Shown here piece after piece: positions 26,547 to 35,088 of a stretch of DNA of 64,000 nt. The DNA lies in contig NZ_QRDV01000003.1 of assembly GCF_003386165.1 (NCBI RefSeq), positions 62,001-126,000 on the forward strand, given 5' to 3'. The stretch comes from Winogradskyella eximia (GTDB taxonomy: Bacteria; Bacteroidota; Bacteroidia; Flavobacteriales; Flavobacteriaceae). The notes below the pieces were generated by a model. That model made no database searches. It was not told where the DNA came from and saw nothing but the letters and a program-made list of their open reading frames with translations. Position numbers and translations under genes: made by a program. Every line of letters begins with the position of its first letter. Positions within the stretch are counted from its first letter, which is position 1.

Positions 26547-29500
26547 ATGAAAACAAAATTACTACTTTCATGTTCATTTACATTTCTATTTATTTTTTCT
26601 GTTGCTGCACAAGTTGGTGTGGGCAATACTAATCCACAAGCAAGTTTAGACATTTCTGCGAGTAATGCATCTAGTCCTGCAAATAACGATGGTATTTTAA
26701 TACCTCGTATGAGCGCTTTTCCTAGTTCTCCTGGTGCAACCAGAGATGGTATGCTCATTTTTTATACAGGTACAGCAGCAGATGGCAAAGGGTTTTATTA
26801 TTGGGATCAAACTATTACTAATTGGATAAGCATCAAAGGTTCTGAGTGGTTTGATGCTGGCACATTCTTATATCCTTCCGAAGGAATCTCAGAAGACATT
26901 AGTATTGGAAAAACAAGTGCTCCAGATGGTAAATTAGATATCCTATCTGATAAAAACTATGGTATTCATATAGATAATAGACAGACTGGAAACACCAATA
27001 ATCAAAGTGTCTACAACCTCTTTAATAATACAGCAAATACAGGTCAAAAAATTGGAATTCACTCTGCTTTTTGGACAGATACTTCTGGAAAACAAATTGG
27101 AATTAACAACACCTTTTTCAATGACTCTGCAGGAGATAGAACAGGTGTTGATAGCCAAATTACAGGACATAGTAGTGGAGAAATGATTGGAACTTTTAAC
27201 TCTATTAATATGTTTACTGGCACTGGTGAATCCTATGGAGTTAAAAATAATCTAGGATCTTCTAGAGCTGGAGATCAATATGCCATTAGAAATTTTGTTG
27301 GTGGTAATTCTACAGGGAATAAATTTGGTAATTACACACATGTTATTGGCACAAGTACAGCAAACTATTATGGAACTAGTTTATTTGTAAATGGTACAGG
27401 AACTGGACCTAAATATGGTGTCTATTCTGAAATTAGTAGTACTTCTGGAGGAACCAACAATTGGGCAGGTTTTTTTATAGGTAGAGTTTATGTAGGAACC
27501 ACACTAGGAAATGGATACAATTTGCCTTTAACGGATGGTAGCTCAAATCAAATTATTTCAACTGATGGAAGTGGGCAATTAAGTTTTGTAGATGCATCTG
27601 CACTTTTCACAAATACTGATGACCAAAATCTTAATGCAGCTACATTAACTGGCACTACACTTAATTTAAGTATTGAAAACGGAACTGGTACTTCTGTGAA
27701 CTTAGCTTCTCTGCAAGATGGAACTGGAACTGATAACCAAACTATTGACAACTTAAGCTTATCTGGAACAACTCTCAGACTCTCACTCGAAGATGATGGA
27801 CAACCTTTACAAACCGTTAATCTTGCTTCCCTACAAGATGGAACTGGAACTGATAACCAAACTATTGACAACTTAAGCTTATCTGGAACAATTCTCAGAC
27901 TCTCACTCGAAGATGATGGACAGCCTTTACAAACAGTTAATCTTGCATCGCTTCAAGACGGAACTGGAACCGATAATCAAAACCTATTAACACCGAATTT
28001 AACTGGAACAACCTTAAACTTAGGTATCGAAAATGGAACAGGAACTTCTATCAATTTAGCTACATTACAAGATGGAACAGGAACCGATGACCAAACCATT
28101 GACAATCTTAGTTTAAGCGGAACAACATTAAGACTTTCTCTAGAAAATGATGGTCAGCCTCTACAAACGGTTAATCTTGCATCGCTTCAAGACGGAACTG
28201 GAACCGATAATCAAAATCTATTAACACCTAATTTAACTGGAACAACCTTAAACTTAGGTATAGAAAACGGAACAGGAACCTCTATCAATTTAGCTACATT
28301 ACAAGATGGAACAGGAACCGATGACCAAACCATTGACAATCTTAGTTTAAGCGGAACAACATTAAGACTTTCTTTAGAAAATGACGGTCAGCCTTTACAA
28401 ACGGTTAATCTTGCATCGCTTCAAGACGGAACTGGAACCGATGATCAAAACATTCAAAGCTTAGGGTTTAATTCATCAACAAATATGCTCACAGTTGGCA
28501 TAGAAAATGGCACATCTCAATCTGTTAATTTATCTGCTTTAGATAGTGGAGGCGACATCATTCAAGTTAATGCAGGCACTGGTCTTACAGGAGGAGGAGC
28601 AACGGGTAATGTAACTCTTAATGCTGTTGGTACAAATGGACTTACTACATATGCAAATGATATTAGACTTGGTGGAAGTCTTATTCAGAATACAACAATA
28701 ACCAACGGAGTTAACGATTTAAATATAAATATTAACAGTACTGGAACATTTAAAGTACAAGATGCTGGCGTTAATAAACTTGAAGTTAATGCCTTTGGTG
28801 ATACTGTCCTTGGTGGTGACCTATATATAAGAGATGAAAATTCTAACTCTACATCTACAGTAATAGCAAGATTTATAGATGATGCAGATGATGGTAGACT
28901 TCAAATAATGGAAAACGGAATTGTTTCAGTTGACTTAGATACCAATTCACAATTTGTTTTTAACGAACAAGGACTAGATAGAAATTTTAGAATAGAATCA
29001 AATGCAAATAGTGGAATGTTTAACCTTGACGCAGGGCTCAACAGAGTATCTATAGGCGCTGTTAATAATGCAGGCACCTTTAATGTTACAGGTAATTCTT
29101 TCTTTTCTGATGATATTTACCTTAGAGACGGTTCTGTAAGCGGAGGAGATATATTAGCCAGACTTTATGATAGTGCCGACGATGGTGTTTTAGATCTTTA
29201 CCAAGATAACGCCGTAAATCACAGAATACATGGTAATGGAGCTACTGTTTTTAATGAACTTGGAACAGCAGTAAATGATTTTAGAATGGAGTCAGATACA
29301 AGACCCTATTTATTTTGGTTAGATGCTAGTGCAAATGTTATAAGATTTGGAAATAATGATACTGCTGGATATGCAGAGAACGGCAATACAAGAACGGTAA
29401 ATTCATTAAGCACTACAATAAACTATGTTGCAGATTTTGAACTTGGCGGAAACAATAGAGATACAACAGTAGGAATTGGAAGTACAGAGTTCTTACATGA

Positions 29501-30032
29501 TGCTGGTAATTTATACGTTATGCTTCATGGAAGATTATTACCGTATGATGATAATGCAAGATCTTTAGGCACTTCAAATTGGAGATGGCAATCACTTTGG
29601 GCAGTAGATGGTACAATTAACACCAGCGACCTAAGACAAAAAAAGAATATTAAACCTTTAGAATATGGTTTAGATAAGTTAATGCAAGTAGAGACTATTA
29701 CGTACAAATGGAAAGATGCAACCAACCAAGCTACTAAGATTGGCTTTTCTGCACAGAACTTATTAGAAACTATTCCTGAGGTTGTTGTAACAGAAGAATC
29801 TGTAACTATAGATGAAGAAACGGGTGCAGAAGAAATGCGTCCTGTAACAAATCTAGGTGTGTATTACTCGGATATTATTCCTGTAACTGTAAAAGCCATA
29901 CAAGAACTAAACACCAAAGTAGAAACTTTAGAAGCTGAAAATAAAAACTTAAAACAACAATTAAGCAAGTTAGAACAGTTAGAAGCAAGACTTTTAGCTT
30001 TAGAAGAAAATACTAATACAACAGAAGATTAA
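26547..30032 (+). CDS. Repeat-rich secreted protein with C-terminal peptidase S74 (intramolecular chaperone) domain
   Basis: A 1161-residue exported protein. A signal peptide (MKTKLLLSCSFTFLFIFSVAAQ) is followed by a glycine/threonine/asparagine-rich beta region with near-identical 38- and 40-residue repeats (about residues 355-630). Shaft-like segments follow, and then a C-terminal S74 domain. The self-cleavage motif is S1027-DLRQK, with Ser1027 and Lys1032 as the expected dyad. A final coiled coil (about 1115-1155) should trimerise. S74 domains were described in phage tail spikes; in Bacteroidota they end large surface proteins. Here there is no phage context. A surface adhesin or fibre is likely. 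It sits behind a LytTR-like promoter next to the kinase/regulator genes and ends at a strong terminator. Confidence 0.88.
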   Translation: MKTKLLLSCSFTFLFIFSVAAQVGVGNTNPQASLDISASNASSPANNDGILIPRMSAFPSSPGATRDGMLIFYTGTAADGKGFYYWDQTITNWISIKGSEWFDAGTFLYPSEGISEDISIGKTSAPDGKLDILSDKNYGIHIDNRQTGNTNNQSVYNLFNNTANTGQKIGIHSAFWTDTSGKQIGINNTFFNDSAGDRTGVDSQITGHSSGEMIGTFNSINMFTGTGESYGVKNNLGSSRAGDQYAIRNFVGGNSTGNKFGNYTHVIGTSTANYYGTSLFVNGTGTGPKYGVYSEISSTSGGTNNWAGFFIGRVYVGTTLGNGYNLPLTDGSSNQIISTDGSGQLSFVDASALFTNTDDQNLNAATLTGTTLNLSIENGTGTSVNLASLQDGTGTDNQTIDNLSLSGTTLRLSLEDDGQPLQTVNLASLQDGTGTDNQTIDNLSLSGTILRLSLEDDGQPLQTVNLASLQDGTGTDNQNLLTPNLTGTTLNLGIENGTGTSINLATLQDGTGTDDQTIDNLSLSGTTLRLSLENDGQPLQTVNLASLQDGTGTDNQNLLTPNLTGTTLNLGIENGTGTSINLATLQDGTGTDDQTIDNLSLSGTTLRLSLENDGQPLQTVNLASLQDGTGTDDQNIQSLGFNSSTNMLTVGIENGTSQSVNLSALDSGGDIIQVNAGTGLTGGGATGNVTLNAVGTNGLTTYANDIRLGGSLIQNTTITNGVNDLNININSTGTFKVQDAGVNKLEVNAFGDTVLGGDLYIRDENSNSTSTVIARFIDDADDGRLQIMENGIVSVDLDTNSQFVFNEQGLDRNFRIESNANSGMFNLDAGLNRVSIGAVNNAGTFNVTGNSFFSDDIYLRDGSVSGGDILARLYDSADDGVLDLYQDNAVNHRIHGNGATVFNELGTAVNDFRMESDTRPYLFWLDASANVIRFGNNDTAGYAENGNTRTVNSLSTTINYVADFELGGNNRDTTVGIGSTEFLHDAGNLYVMLHGRLLPYDDNARSLGTSNWRWQSLWAVDGTINTSDLRQKKNIKPLEYGLDKLMQVETITYKWKDATNQATKIGFSAQNLLETIPEVVVTEESVTIDEETGAEEMRPVTNLGVYYSDIIPVTVKAIQELNTKVETLEAENKNLKQQLSKLEQLEARLLALEENTNTTED
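27607..28428 (+). repeat. In-frame tandem DNA repeats inside the S74 gene (120-bp and 114-bp units)
   Basis: Two unit types alternate. The 114-bp A type encodes the LNLGIENGTGTSINLATLQD pattern. The 120-bp B type encodes LSLSGTTLRLSLE and GQPLQTVNLASLQD. The order is a diverged A, B (27721-27840), B (27841-27960), A (27961-28074), B (28075-28194), A (28195-28308), B (28309-28428). The last two AB pairs (234 bp each) are nearly identical in DNA, so copy number may vary by recombination. Confidence 0.9.
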
Positions 30033-30072
30033 AAAATTAATAATTGTTTAAAGAACGATTATGTTTTTGAGG

Positions 30073-30104
30073 AAAAAGTCGCTGTAGGGAGCGGCTTTTT
30101 CGTT
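30073..30104 (+). terminator. Terminator of the S74 gene
   Basis: Stem AAAAAGTCGCT / AGCGGCTTTTT (one G-T wobble) with loop GTAGGG, 30073-30100, is followed by a T-rich stretch 40 nt after the stop codon. Confidence 0.85.
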
Positions 30105-30136
30105 TTCAGCCATTGATATAAATCGTTCCATATACT

Positions 30137-30203
30137 ATTCACTAAAGAAAAGGGGGCATTCACTAAAAAAACCTAAAATCTTAGTATACTTAATGTAATT
30201 TTA
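30137..30203 (+). promoter_or_regulatory. Third putative LytTR-type operator and promoter, with no gene downstream
   Basis: ATTCACTAAA occurs at 30137-30146 and 30158-30167, again 21 bp apart. A -7-like box TAATTTTA begins 29 nt after the second repeat (30196-30203), and TGCTATTAATC follows 11 nt after its start (30207-30217), matching the S74 promoter. No plus-strand ORF follows; a terminator lies 40-70 nt downstream. Confidence 0.55.
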
Positions 30204-30206
30204 TAG

Positions 30207-30269
30207 TGCTATTAATCTTAGTATAAATTATTGAGTTTTGAAAAAAGTCGCTGTAGGGAGCGACTTTTT
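30207..30269 (+). ncRNA. Candidate short transcript between a LytTR-like promoter and a terminator
   Basis: A start near 30207, by analogy to the S74 promoter, and the terminator at 30242-30269 would give an RNA of about 60-65 nt with no start codon followed by a useful frame. Its 3' hairpin is nearly the same as that ending the S74 mRNA. It may be a regulatory RNA or the scar of a deleted gene that kept its promoter and terminator. This is inference from layout only. Confidence 0.3.
30242..30269. terminator. Second copy of the GTCGCTGTAGGGAGCG terminator hairpin
   Basis: Perfect stem AAAAAGTCGCT / AGCGACTTTTT with loop GTAGGG. It differs from the hairpin at 30073-30100 by one base in the stem. 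It lies just 3' of the convergent aldehyde dehydrogenase gene and is symmetric enough to work in both directions. Confidence 0.85.
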
Positions 30270-30273
30270 CTTT

Positions 30274-31689
30274 TTAAAACCACTTTATGGTCCATCTTGC
30301 CAATTTCTCCTTAAAACCACTATAAGGAGGAAATAACAATTCAGTGACTCCAAACGTATGTTGCTTCATTACCGAACGTTCATTACTAAATGCCTTAAAC
30401 CCAAAAAAACCATGACTTTTACCAATGCCACTATTGTTAGTGCCTCCAAACGGTAGATTATGATTAGCATAGTGCAGCACACTATTATTAATACACGTCC
30501 CTCCTGCCCTAGTATTATTCATTATTTTTTTAGTATTGGCTTTGCTTTTACTATAAATATAGAGTGCTAGTGGTCGTGGCTTGGACTTAATGTACGTAAT
30601 TGCTGTATCTAAATTATTAAAAGTGACTATAGGTAAAATAGGTCCAAAGATTTCATCTTCTAATAATTTAGCTTCCGGTTTTAAATCTGAAATAATAGTG
30701 GGTTCTATAAATTTTGAAGCACTATCGGTTTCACCTCCTACTTCAAACTTTGCATTTAGAGTTCTTGCATTTTTGAGATAAGAACTTAAGCGATCAAAAT
30801 GTTTATCTGTAACTATTCTTCCGTAAGAATCTGATATCCTTGGATTGTCATCGTAAAATGTATTAAGCCACTTTTTACAAGCGTCTATAAATTGAGGTTT
30901 TATAACTTCATCTATCAACACATAATCTGGAGACACACAAATCTGTCCACAATTCAGAAATTTTGCCCACATCATCTTTTTTGCGGCTTTATCAATATTA
31001 GCGGTTTTATCTACTATAGTTGGTGACTTCCCACCAAGTTCTAAGGTTACAGAAGCCAAATGTTTAGATGCTGCTTCCATAACTATTTTTCCCACGTTTG
31101 GCGAGCCTGTAAAAAAGATATGATTAAAAGGAAGTTTTAACAACTGGGTAGAGACCTCAACCTCACCTTGTACCAAAGCCACTTCATCCTCTGAAAACAC
31201 ATCTGTAATAATTATAGACATAAGATCCGAAGAATGAGGAGTCATCTCAGAAGGCTTAATAATAACTGTATTACCTGCAGCTATAGCAGATACTAAAGGA
31301 CCAAAAGTAAGATTGAAAGGAAAATTCCAAGGTGAAATAATTAAACAAACTCCTTTAGGCTCATATGCAATATGAGAGCTAGAGCCTAACATTGATAATG
31401 GTGTTGCAACACTTTGCTTCCGCATCCATTGGTGTAAATGCTTTTTAGCATGTTTAATATCTCCAATGATGGCATAGATTTCTGTGAGCTCTGCTTCTAC
31501 TACCGGTTTACCCAAATCCTTTTGCAAGGCTTCTTGGATCTGTGCTCTATAGGTCGTCTCAATTGCACGTTGCAAAGCATTCAACGTCTTAATTCTTTTT
31601 TTGTAAGTACGATTACCTATAGTATATTGATTGTTGTATTGTTTAGAAAACAATTCATAATATGGATTATTACTAAAGTCATTCATCAT
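30274..31689 (-). CDS. Aldehyde dehydrogenase family protein
   Basis: A 471-residue NAD(P)-dependent aldehyde dehydrogenase. It keeps the catalytic Cys251 (NCGQICVSPD), the general base Glu217 (VTLELGGKSP), the cofactor region IISPWNFPFNLTFGPLVSAI and the FTGSPNVGK turn. The C-terminus with SGFKEKLARWTIKWF is a hydrophobic/aromatic tail like the class 3 (ALDH3) and coniferyl-aldehyde-dehydrogenase-type enzymes, so long-chain or aromatic aldehydes are plausible substrates. Two adjacent ATG codons (31689, 31686) begin the frame. It is a single gene. A -7-like TATATTTG lies on the minus strand at 31943-31950, 250 nt upstream, and is uncertain as its promoter. Confidence 0.92.
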   Translation of the reverse strand: MMNDFSNNPYYELFSKQYNNQYTIGNRTYKKRIKTLNALQRAIETTYRAQIQEALQKDLGKPVVEAELTEIYAIIGDIKHAKKHLHQWMRKQSVATPLSMLGSSSHIAYEPKGVCLIISPWNFPFNLTFGPLVSAIAAGNTVIIKPSEMTPHSSDLMSIIITDVFSEDEVALVQGEVEVSTQLLKLPFNHIFFTGSPNVGKIVMEAASKHLASVTLELGGKSPTIVDKTANIDKAAKKMMWAKFLNCGQICVSPDYVLIDEVIKPQFIDACKKWLNTFYDDNPRISDSYGRIVTDKHFDRLSSYLKNARTLNAKFEVGGETDSASKFIEPTIISDLKPEAKLLEDEIFGPILPIVTFNNLDTAITYIKSKPRPLALYIYSKSKANTKKIMNNTRAGGTCINNSVLHYANHNLPFGGTNNSGIGKSHGFFGFKAFSNERSVMKQHTFGVTELLFPPYSGFKEKLARWTIKWF

Positions 31690-31724
31690 ATAAGTTCTAT
31701 TTATGCCCTTTTCGAGTTGATTTC

Positions 31725-31840
31725 ATGCATTTCGTCGATACAACTAAATAAGAAGTGTTTTTTATCCTATAAATAGTGTTGTTTAGCATTAAACTCACTG
31801 ATTTCAAAGGGCTAACAACGCAATTTATGTATTTCATCGA
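31725..31840 (+). repeat. Pair of ATGyATTTCrTCGA motifs in the ALDH/small-protein intergenic region
   Basis: ATGCATTTCGTCGA (31725-31738) and ATGTATTTCATCGA (31827-31840) are 12/14 identical direct repeats 102 bp apart in the 274-nt gap. Related TTTATCGACC and TTTCATCTA follow at 31871-31891. The meaning is unknown; they could be regulator sites for either divergent gene. Confidence 0.35.
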
Positions 31841-31963
31841 GGTTTTTTACCTGCGTCCTCCTGTTATCTATTTATCGACCTGTTTCATCTAAAAATTTCA
31901 GCTACACTCAGGATGTTCTGTTTCTTTGACTCGAAGTTAAAACAAATATAACTTCTTACGATT

Positions 31964-32224
31964 ATGAAAAATGCTTTAATCTTCATATTATTCTTAACAG
32001 TATCTTTTACAGGATTCGCACAACAAGAGGTAACAGTTAGTACTGAAACTGAAATTGTTGAAACAGTTAAAGAAGAAAATGCATCAGCTAAAACCATTAA
32101 TGTTTCTGCAGAAGTAAAAGCTAAGGTTTTAAAAATGAATCGTAAAAAGAGTAATGAAATTATCAGTATCAAAGCTTACAGAAAGAGTCTTCAAATTAAA
32201 GTAAAGACCGTAAAGCTTTGTTAA
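31964..32224 (+). CDS. Small secreted protein of unknown function
   Basis: An 86-residue protein with a clear signal peptide (MKNALIFILFLTVSFTGFAQ). The mature part of about 66 residues begins acidic and threonine-rich (EVTVSTETEIVETVKEEN) and ends strongly basic (VKAKVLKMNRKKSNEIIS and a Lys-rich tail with one Cys next to the stop). I do not recognise a family. The gene stands alone, divergent from ALDH, and is followed by a 21-bp-period direct repeat and a strong terminator, so it is a complete transcription unit. Short secreted proteins of this form are common in Flavobacteriaceae. Confidence 0.7.
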   Translation: MKNALIFILFLTVSFTGFAQQEVTVSTETEIVETVKEENASAKTINVSAEVKAKVLKMNRKKSNEIISIKAYRKSLQIKVKTVKLC

Positions 32225-32238
32225 GCCATAACAAAAAA

Positions 32239-32276
32239 TGCTATTAACCATATATATATTGCTATTAACCATATAT
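32239..32276 (+). repeat. Direct repeat TGCTATTAACCATATAT, 21-bp period
   Basis: The 17-mer occurs at 32239-32255 and 32260-32276, between the stop of the small secreted protein and its terminator. Its first nine bases TGCTATTAA are also found at the presumed transcription starts of two LytTR-like promoters (26451, 30207). Confidence 0.6.
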
Positions 32277-32282
32277 TGTTGA

Positions 32283-32317
32283 AAAAAAGCCGAAACGTAA
32301 GTTTCGGCTTTTTTATT
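32283..32317. terminator. Terminator between the small secreted protein gene and cphA
   Basis: A perfect 14-bp stem AAAAAAGCCGAAAC / GTTTCGGCTTTTTT (32283-32296, 32301-32314) with loop GTAA; usable from both sides. Confidence 0.93.
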
Positions 32318-32357
32318 TTTATACATCCAGATCTAAAATACCTGAAATAGTAATCTT

Positions 32358-35000
32358 TTAATCTGCATAGTTCAATTCACCATTCGCTTCTTGCTCTTTA
32401 AATTTCTTTACCAATTCTAAAGCATCCGGAATCACATCACTACACAATATAATAAGCGAACCTTTAACCGCATTTTTTACAGCATATTTAATCGCTTCTT
32501 TCTCTGAAGGGATAATAGTCGTCTTCTTATTAGGATCTCGTTTCTTAATCCCATCATCGAGCATTTTAATCAATTCTTGCTCTGTTTTACCTCTTAAGCG
32601 TTTGTCTTGTCTAATAATAATTTCATCAAACATATCGGCAGCAATAGCGCCCATTTCATTGTTATCTTCAACACGTCTATCTCCAATACCTGCAATGATA
32701 CCTACTTTTACCGTTGCTTCAAGTTCATTTGTAAAGTTCTGTAAAGCTCGCATTCCGGCTGGATTATGTGCATAATCTAATAATATCGTAAAATCTTTAA
32801 ATTCAAATAAATTTAAGCGTCCTGGTGTTTGTGCTGCTGAAGGAATAAAGGTTTCTAAACCGGCTTTCATATCTTCGATACTTATGCCTTGAACATGTGC
32901 TCCTAAGACGGCTGCTAGTACATTTTGAATCATGAATTTTGCTTTCCCTCCGTAAGTCAATGGAATATTTTCAGCTTTCATTAAACGCATTTTCCATTCC
33001 CCTCTACAAATAGTTACATAACCATTCTCATATACTGCTGTAATACCATTTAAGCGTTGTAAAGCTTTAATGTGTGGATTATTCTCATCCATAGAAAACA
33101 AGGCCACATTACAATCTAAATTGCGTCTCATGTCATACACCAAATCATCATCGGCATTCAAAATCGCATAGCCATCTGGTAATACCGTTTCTGGCACTAC
33201 TCCTTTTACTTTCGCCAATTGCTCTATAGTATGAATCCCTTTGAGACCCAAATGATCAGCTGCCACATTGGTTACAATAGCCACATCACATTTTTTAAAG
33301 CCCAAACCGGCTCTTAACAAACCTCCACGTGCACATTCTAAAACTGCAAAATTCACCGTTGGATCTTTTAAGACAAACTCTGCACTTGCAGGACCTGTGC
33401 AATCACCTGTCATTAATAAGCGATTCTGAATATAAACACCATCACTAGTAGTATAACCCACGCGATAGCCATTCATTTTAGCAATATGTGCTATTAATCT
33501 TGAAGTGGTCGTTTTTCCATTGGTACCTGTAATGGCAACGATTGGAATACGACCTGTATCTCCTTTTTGAGGAAATAATTTATCAATTACAGGAGCCGCC
33601 ACATTACGAGGTAATCCAGATGTTGGTGCCAAGTGCATTCTAAATCCAGGACCTGCATTCACTTCTAACACAGCTCCTCCTGTATCAGATAAGGGTTGCG
33701 AAATATCCGTAGTCATTATATCGATACCACAAATATCTAAATCAATAATTTTTGAAATACGTTCTGCCATACTCACATTAGAAGGGTGAATAATATCGGT
33801 AATATCTTCAGCAGTACCTCCTGTGCTTAAATTAGCTGTGTCTTTTAAAATTAAACGTTCACCTTCTGCAATAACAGAATCTAAAGTATAACCAGCATCT
33901 TTAATAATGGTTTTGGTTAATTCGTTTACTGTAATCTGTGTTAATACGTTTTCATGTCCAAAGCCACGACGCGGATCACTATTAACTTTATCTATTAATT
34001 CTTGTACTGTAGATGTACCATCTCCAATCACATGAGCAGGAGTTCTAATCGCTCCAGCCACTAACTTATTATTAATAACCAGCAATCTATAATCCTGACC
34101 TACGATAAATTTCTCAACGATAATCGCACCACTTTTAGAACTTTCTTTCGCATGATGAAAAGCCGCTAAAGCATCCTCATAATTTTGAATATCTACAGTG
34201 ATACCACGACCGTGATTGCCATCAATAGGCTTAATAACTAAGGGATAACCAACATAATCACAAGCCTCTTCTAAACTGCGTTCTCGTCTAATAATATCTC
34301 CACGAGGCACTTCAACCTCAGCTTGTTCTAATAAATACTTGGTATCTTCTTTATCACAAGCCAACTCTACTCCAATACTACTTGTTTCAGACGTAACGGT
34401 TGCTTGAATACGTTTTTGATTCGCACCATAACCCAACTGACAAAGCGAATATTTATTAAGACGAATCCAAGGAATACCTCTCGCTTCCGCTTCTGCAACA
34501 ATAGAACCTGTGCTTGGCCCTAAGCGATCCGCTTCACGCAATTCTCTCATTTCCTGAATATCTTCAGACATATCATAATCCTCTCCAGCAATTAAGGCTT
34601 CACATATTCTAACAGCAGCTTTAGCAGCAAAGCGTCCAACAGATTCTTCCATATATGAAAAAACAACACTGTACACACCTTTTTCTCCATAACCACGTGT
34701 GCGTCCAAAGCCAGTATCCATACCTGCAAGGGTTTGAATCTCCAAAGCAATATGCTCAATAATATGACCCATCCATGTACCTTCATCTACACGCATAAAA
34801 AAACCACCTTCACAACCTTCCGAACAACGATGCGAATACATACTCGGAAACATGGCTTTTAAGCGCTCCGGAAAGCCTTCAATCTTGTTAGAGGGTAATT
34901 CTTCCATCTCTTCAAGATCGAGAACCATTACAATTAATTTATGTCTCCTTACTGACCAATAATTAGGTCCTCTCATCGCATTAATTTCGCGTATTTTCAT
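32358..35000 (-). CDS. cphA: Cyanophycin synthetase
   Basis: An 880-residue enzyme that polymerises aspartate and arginine, using ATP, into multi-L-arginyl-poly-aspartate. The N-terminal domain (1-160) begins MKIREINAMRGPNYWSVRRHK, the family hallmark. An ATP-grasp domain (about 215-475) has YPLVIKPIDGNHGRGITVDI and DIMTTDISQ. A Mur-ligase-like domain (about 490-880) carries the P-loop ITGTNGKTTTSRLI and LLDYAHNPAGMRAL. Length and domain order are those of true CphA, not the short CphA2. It is divergent from cphB across 88 nt, which makes a shared control region likely. Nitrogen and carbon storage is the known role. Confidence 0.95.
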   Translation of the reverse strand: MKIREINAMRGPNYWSVRRHKLIVMVLDLEEMEELPSNKIEGFPERLKAMFPSMYSHRCSEGCEGGFFMRVDEGTWMGHIIEHIALEIQTLAGMDTGFGRTRGYGEKGVYSVVFSYMEESVGRFAAKAAVRICEALIAGEDYDMSEDIQEMRELREADRLGPSTGSIVAEAEARGIPWIRLNKYSLCQLGYGANQKRIQATVTSETSSIGVELACDKEDTKYLLEQAEVEVPRGDIIRRERSLEEACDYVGYPLVIKPIDGNHGRGITVDIQNYEDALAAFHHAKESSKSGAIIVEKFIVGQDYRLLVINNKLVAGAIRTPAHVIGDGTSTVQELIDKVNSDPRRGFGHENVLTQITVNELTKTIIKDAGYTLDSVIAEGERLILKDTANLSTGGTAEDITDIIHPSNVSMAERISKIIDLDICGIDIMTTDISQPLSDTGGAVLEVNAGPGFRMHLAPTSGLPRNVAAPVIDKLFPQKGDTGRIPIVAITGTNGKTTTSRLIAHIAKMNGYRVGYTTSDGVYIQNRLLMTGDCTGPASAEFVLKDPTVNFAVLECARGGLLRAGLGFKKCDVAIVTNVAADHLGLKGIHTIEQLAKVKGVVPETVLPDGYAILNADDDLVYDMRRNLDCNVALFSMDENNPHIKALQRLNGITAVYENGYVTICRGEWKMRLMKAENIPLTYGGKAKFMIQNVLAAVLGAHVQGISIEDMKAGLETFIPSAAQTPGRLNLFEFKDFTILLDYAHNPAGMRALQNFTNELEATVKVGIIAGIGDRRVEDNNEMGAIAADMFDEIIIRQDKRLRGKTEQELIKMLDDGIKKRDPNKKTTIIPSEKEAIKYAVKNAVKGSLIILCSDVIPDALELVKKFKEQEANGELNYAD

Positions 35001-35066
35001 GTTAGTTGGTTTGTTTTAGTTATTGAAAGATTCTAAATATAGTATTTTTCACTAAAAAAATTGGCT

Positions 35067-35074
35067 TATTTTTG
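35067..35074 (+). promoter_or_regulatory. -7 promoter box of cphB
   Basis: TATTTTTG matches TAnnTTTG exactly and ends 14 nt before the cphB ATG, so the leader would be under 10 nt. The -33 region has a T-run but no clean TTG. Confidence 0.45.
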
Positions 35075-35088
35075 CGCAATATTTTTAG

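Noticed and set aside
27607..28428. Regularly spaced repeats that could suggest a CRISPR-like array
   Set aside because: They are in-frame codon repeats of a secreted protein with 38/40-residue units and no variable spacers.
26547..30032. A prophage, because of the tail-spike-like S74 domain
   Set aside because: No capsid, tail, integrase or lysis genes lie nearby, and the protein has a Sec signal peptide.
35030..35056. A TTCACTAAA string upstream of cphB (35048-35056), like the LytTR repeats
   Set aside because: The nearest similar string (ATTCTAAATA at 35030) is 17 bp away with a missing CA, so the 21-bp direct-repeat architecture is absent.
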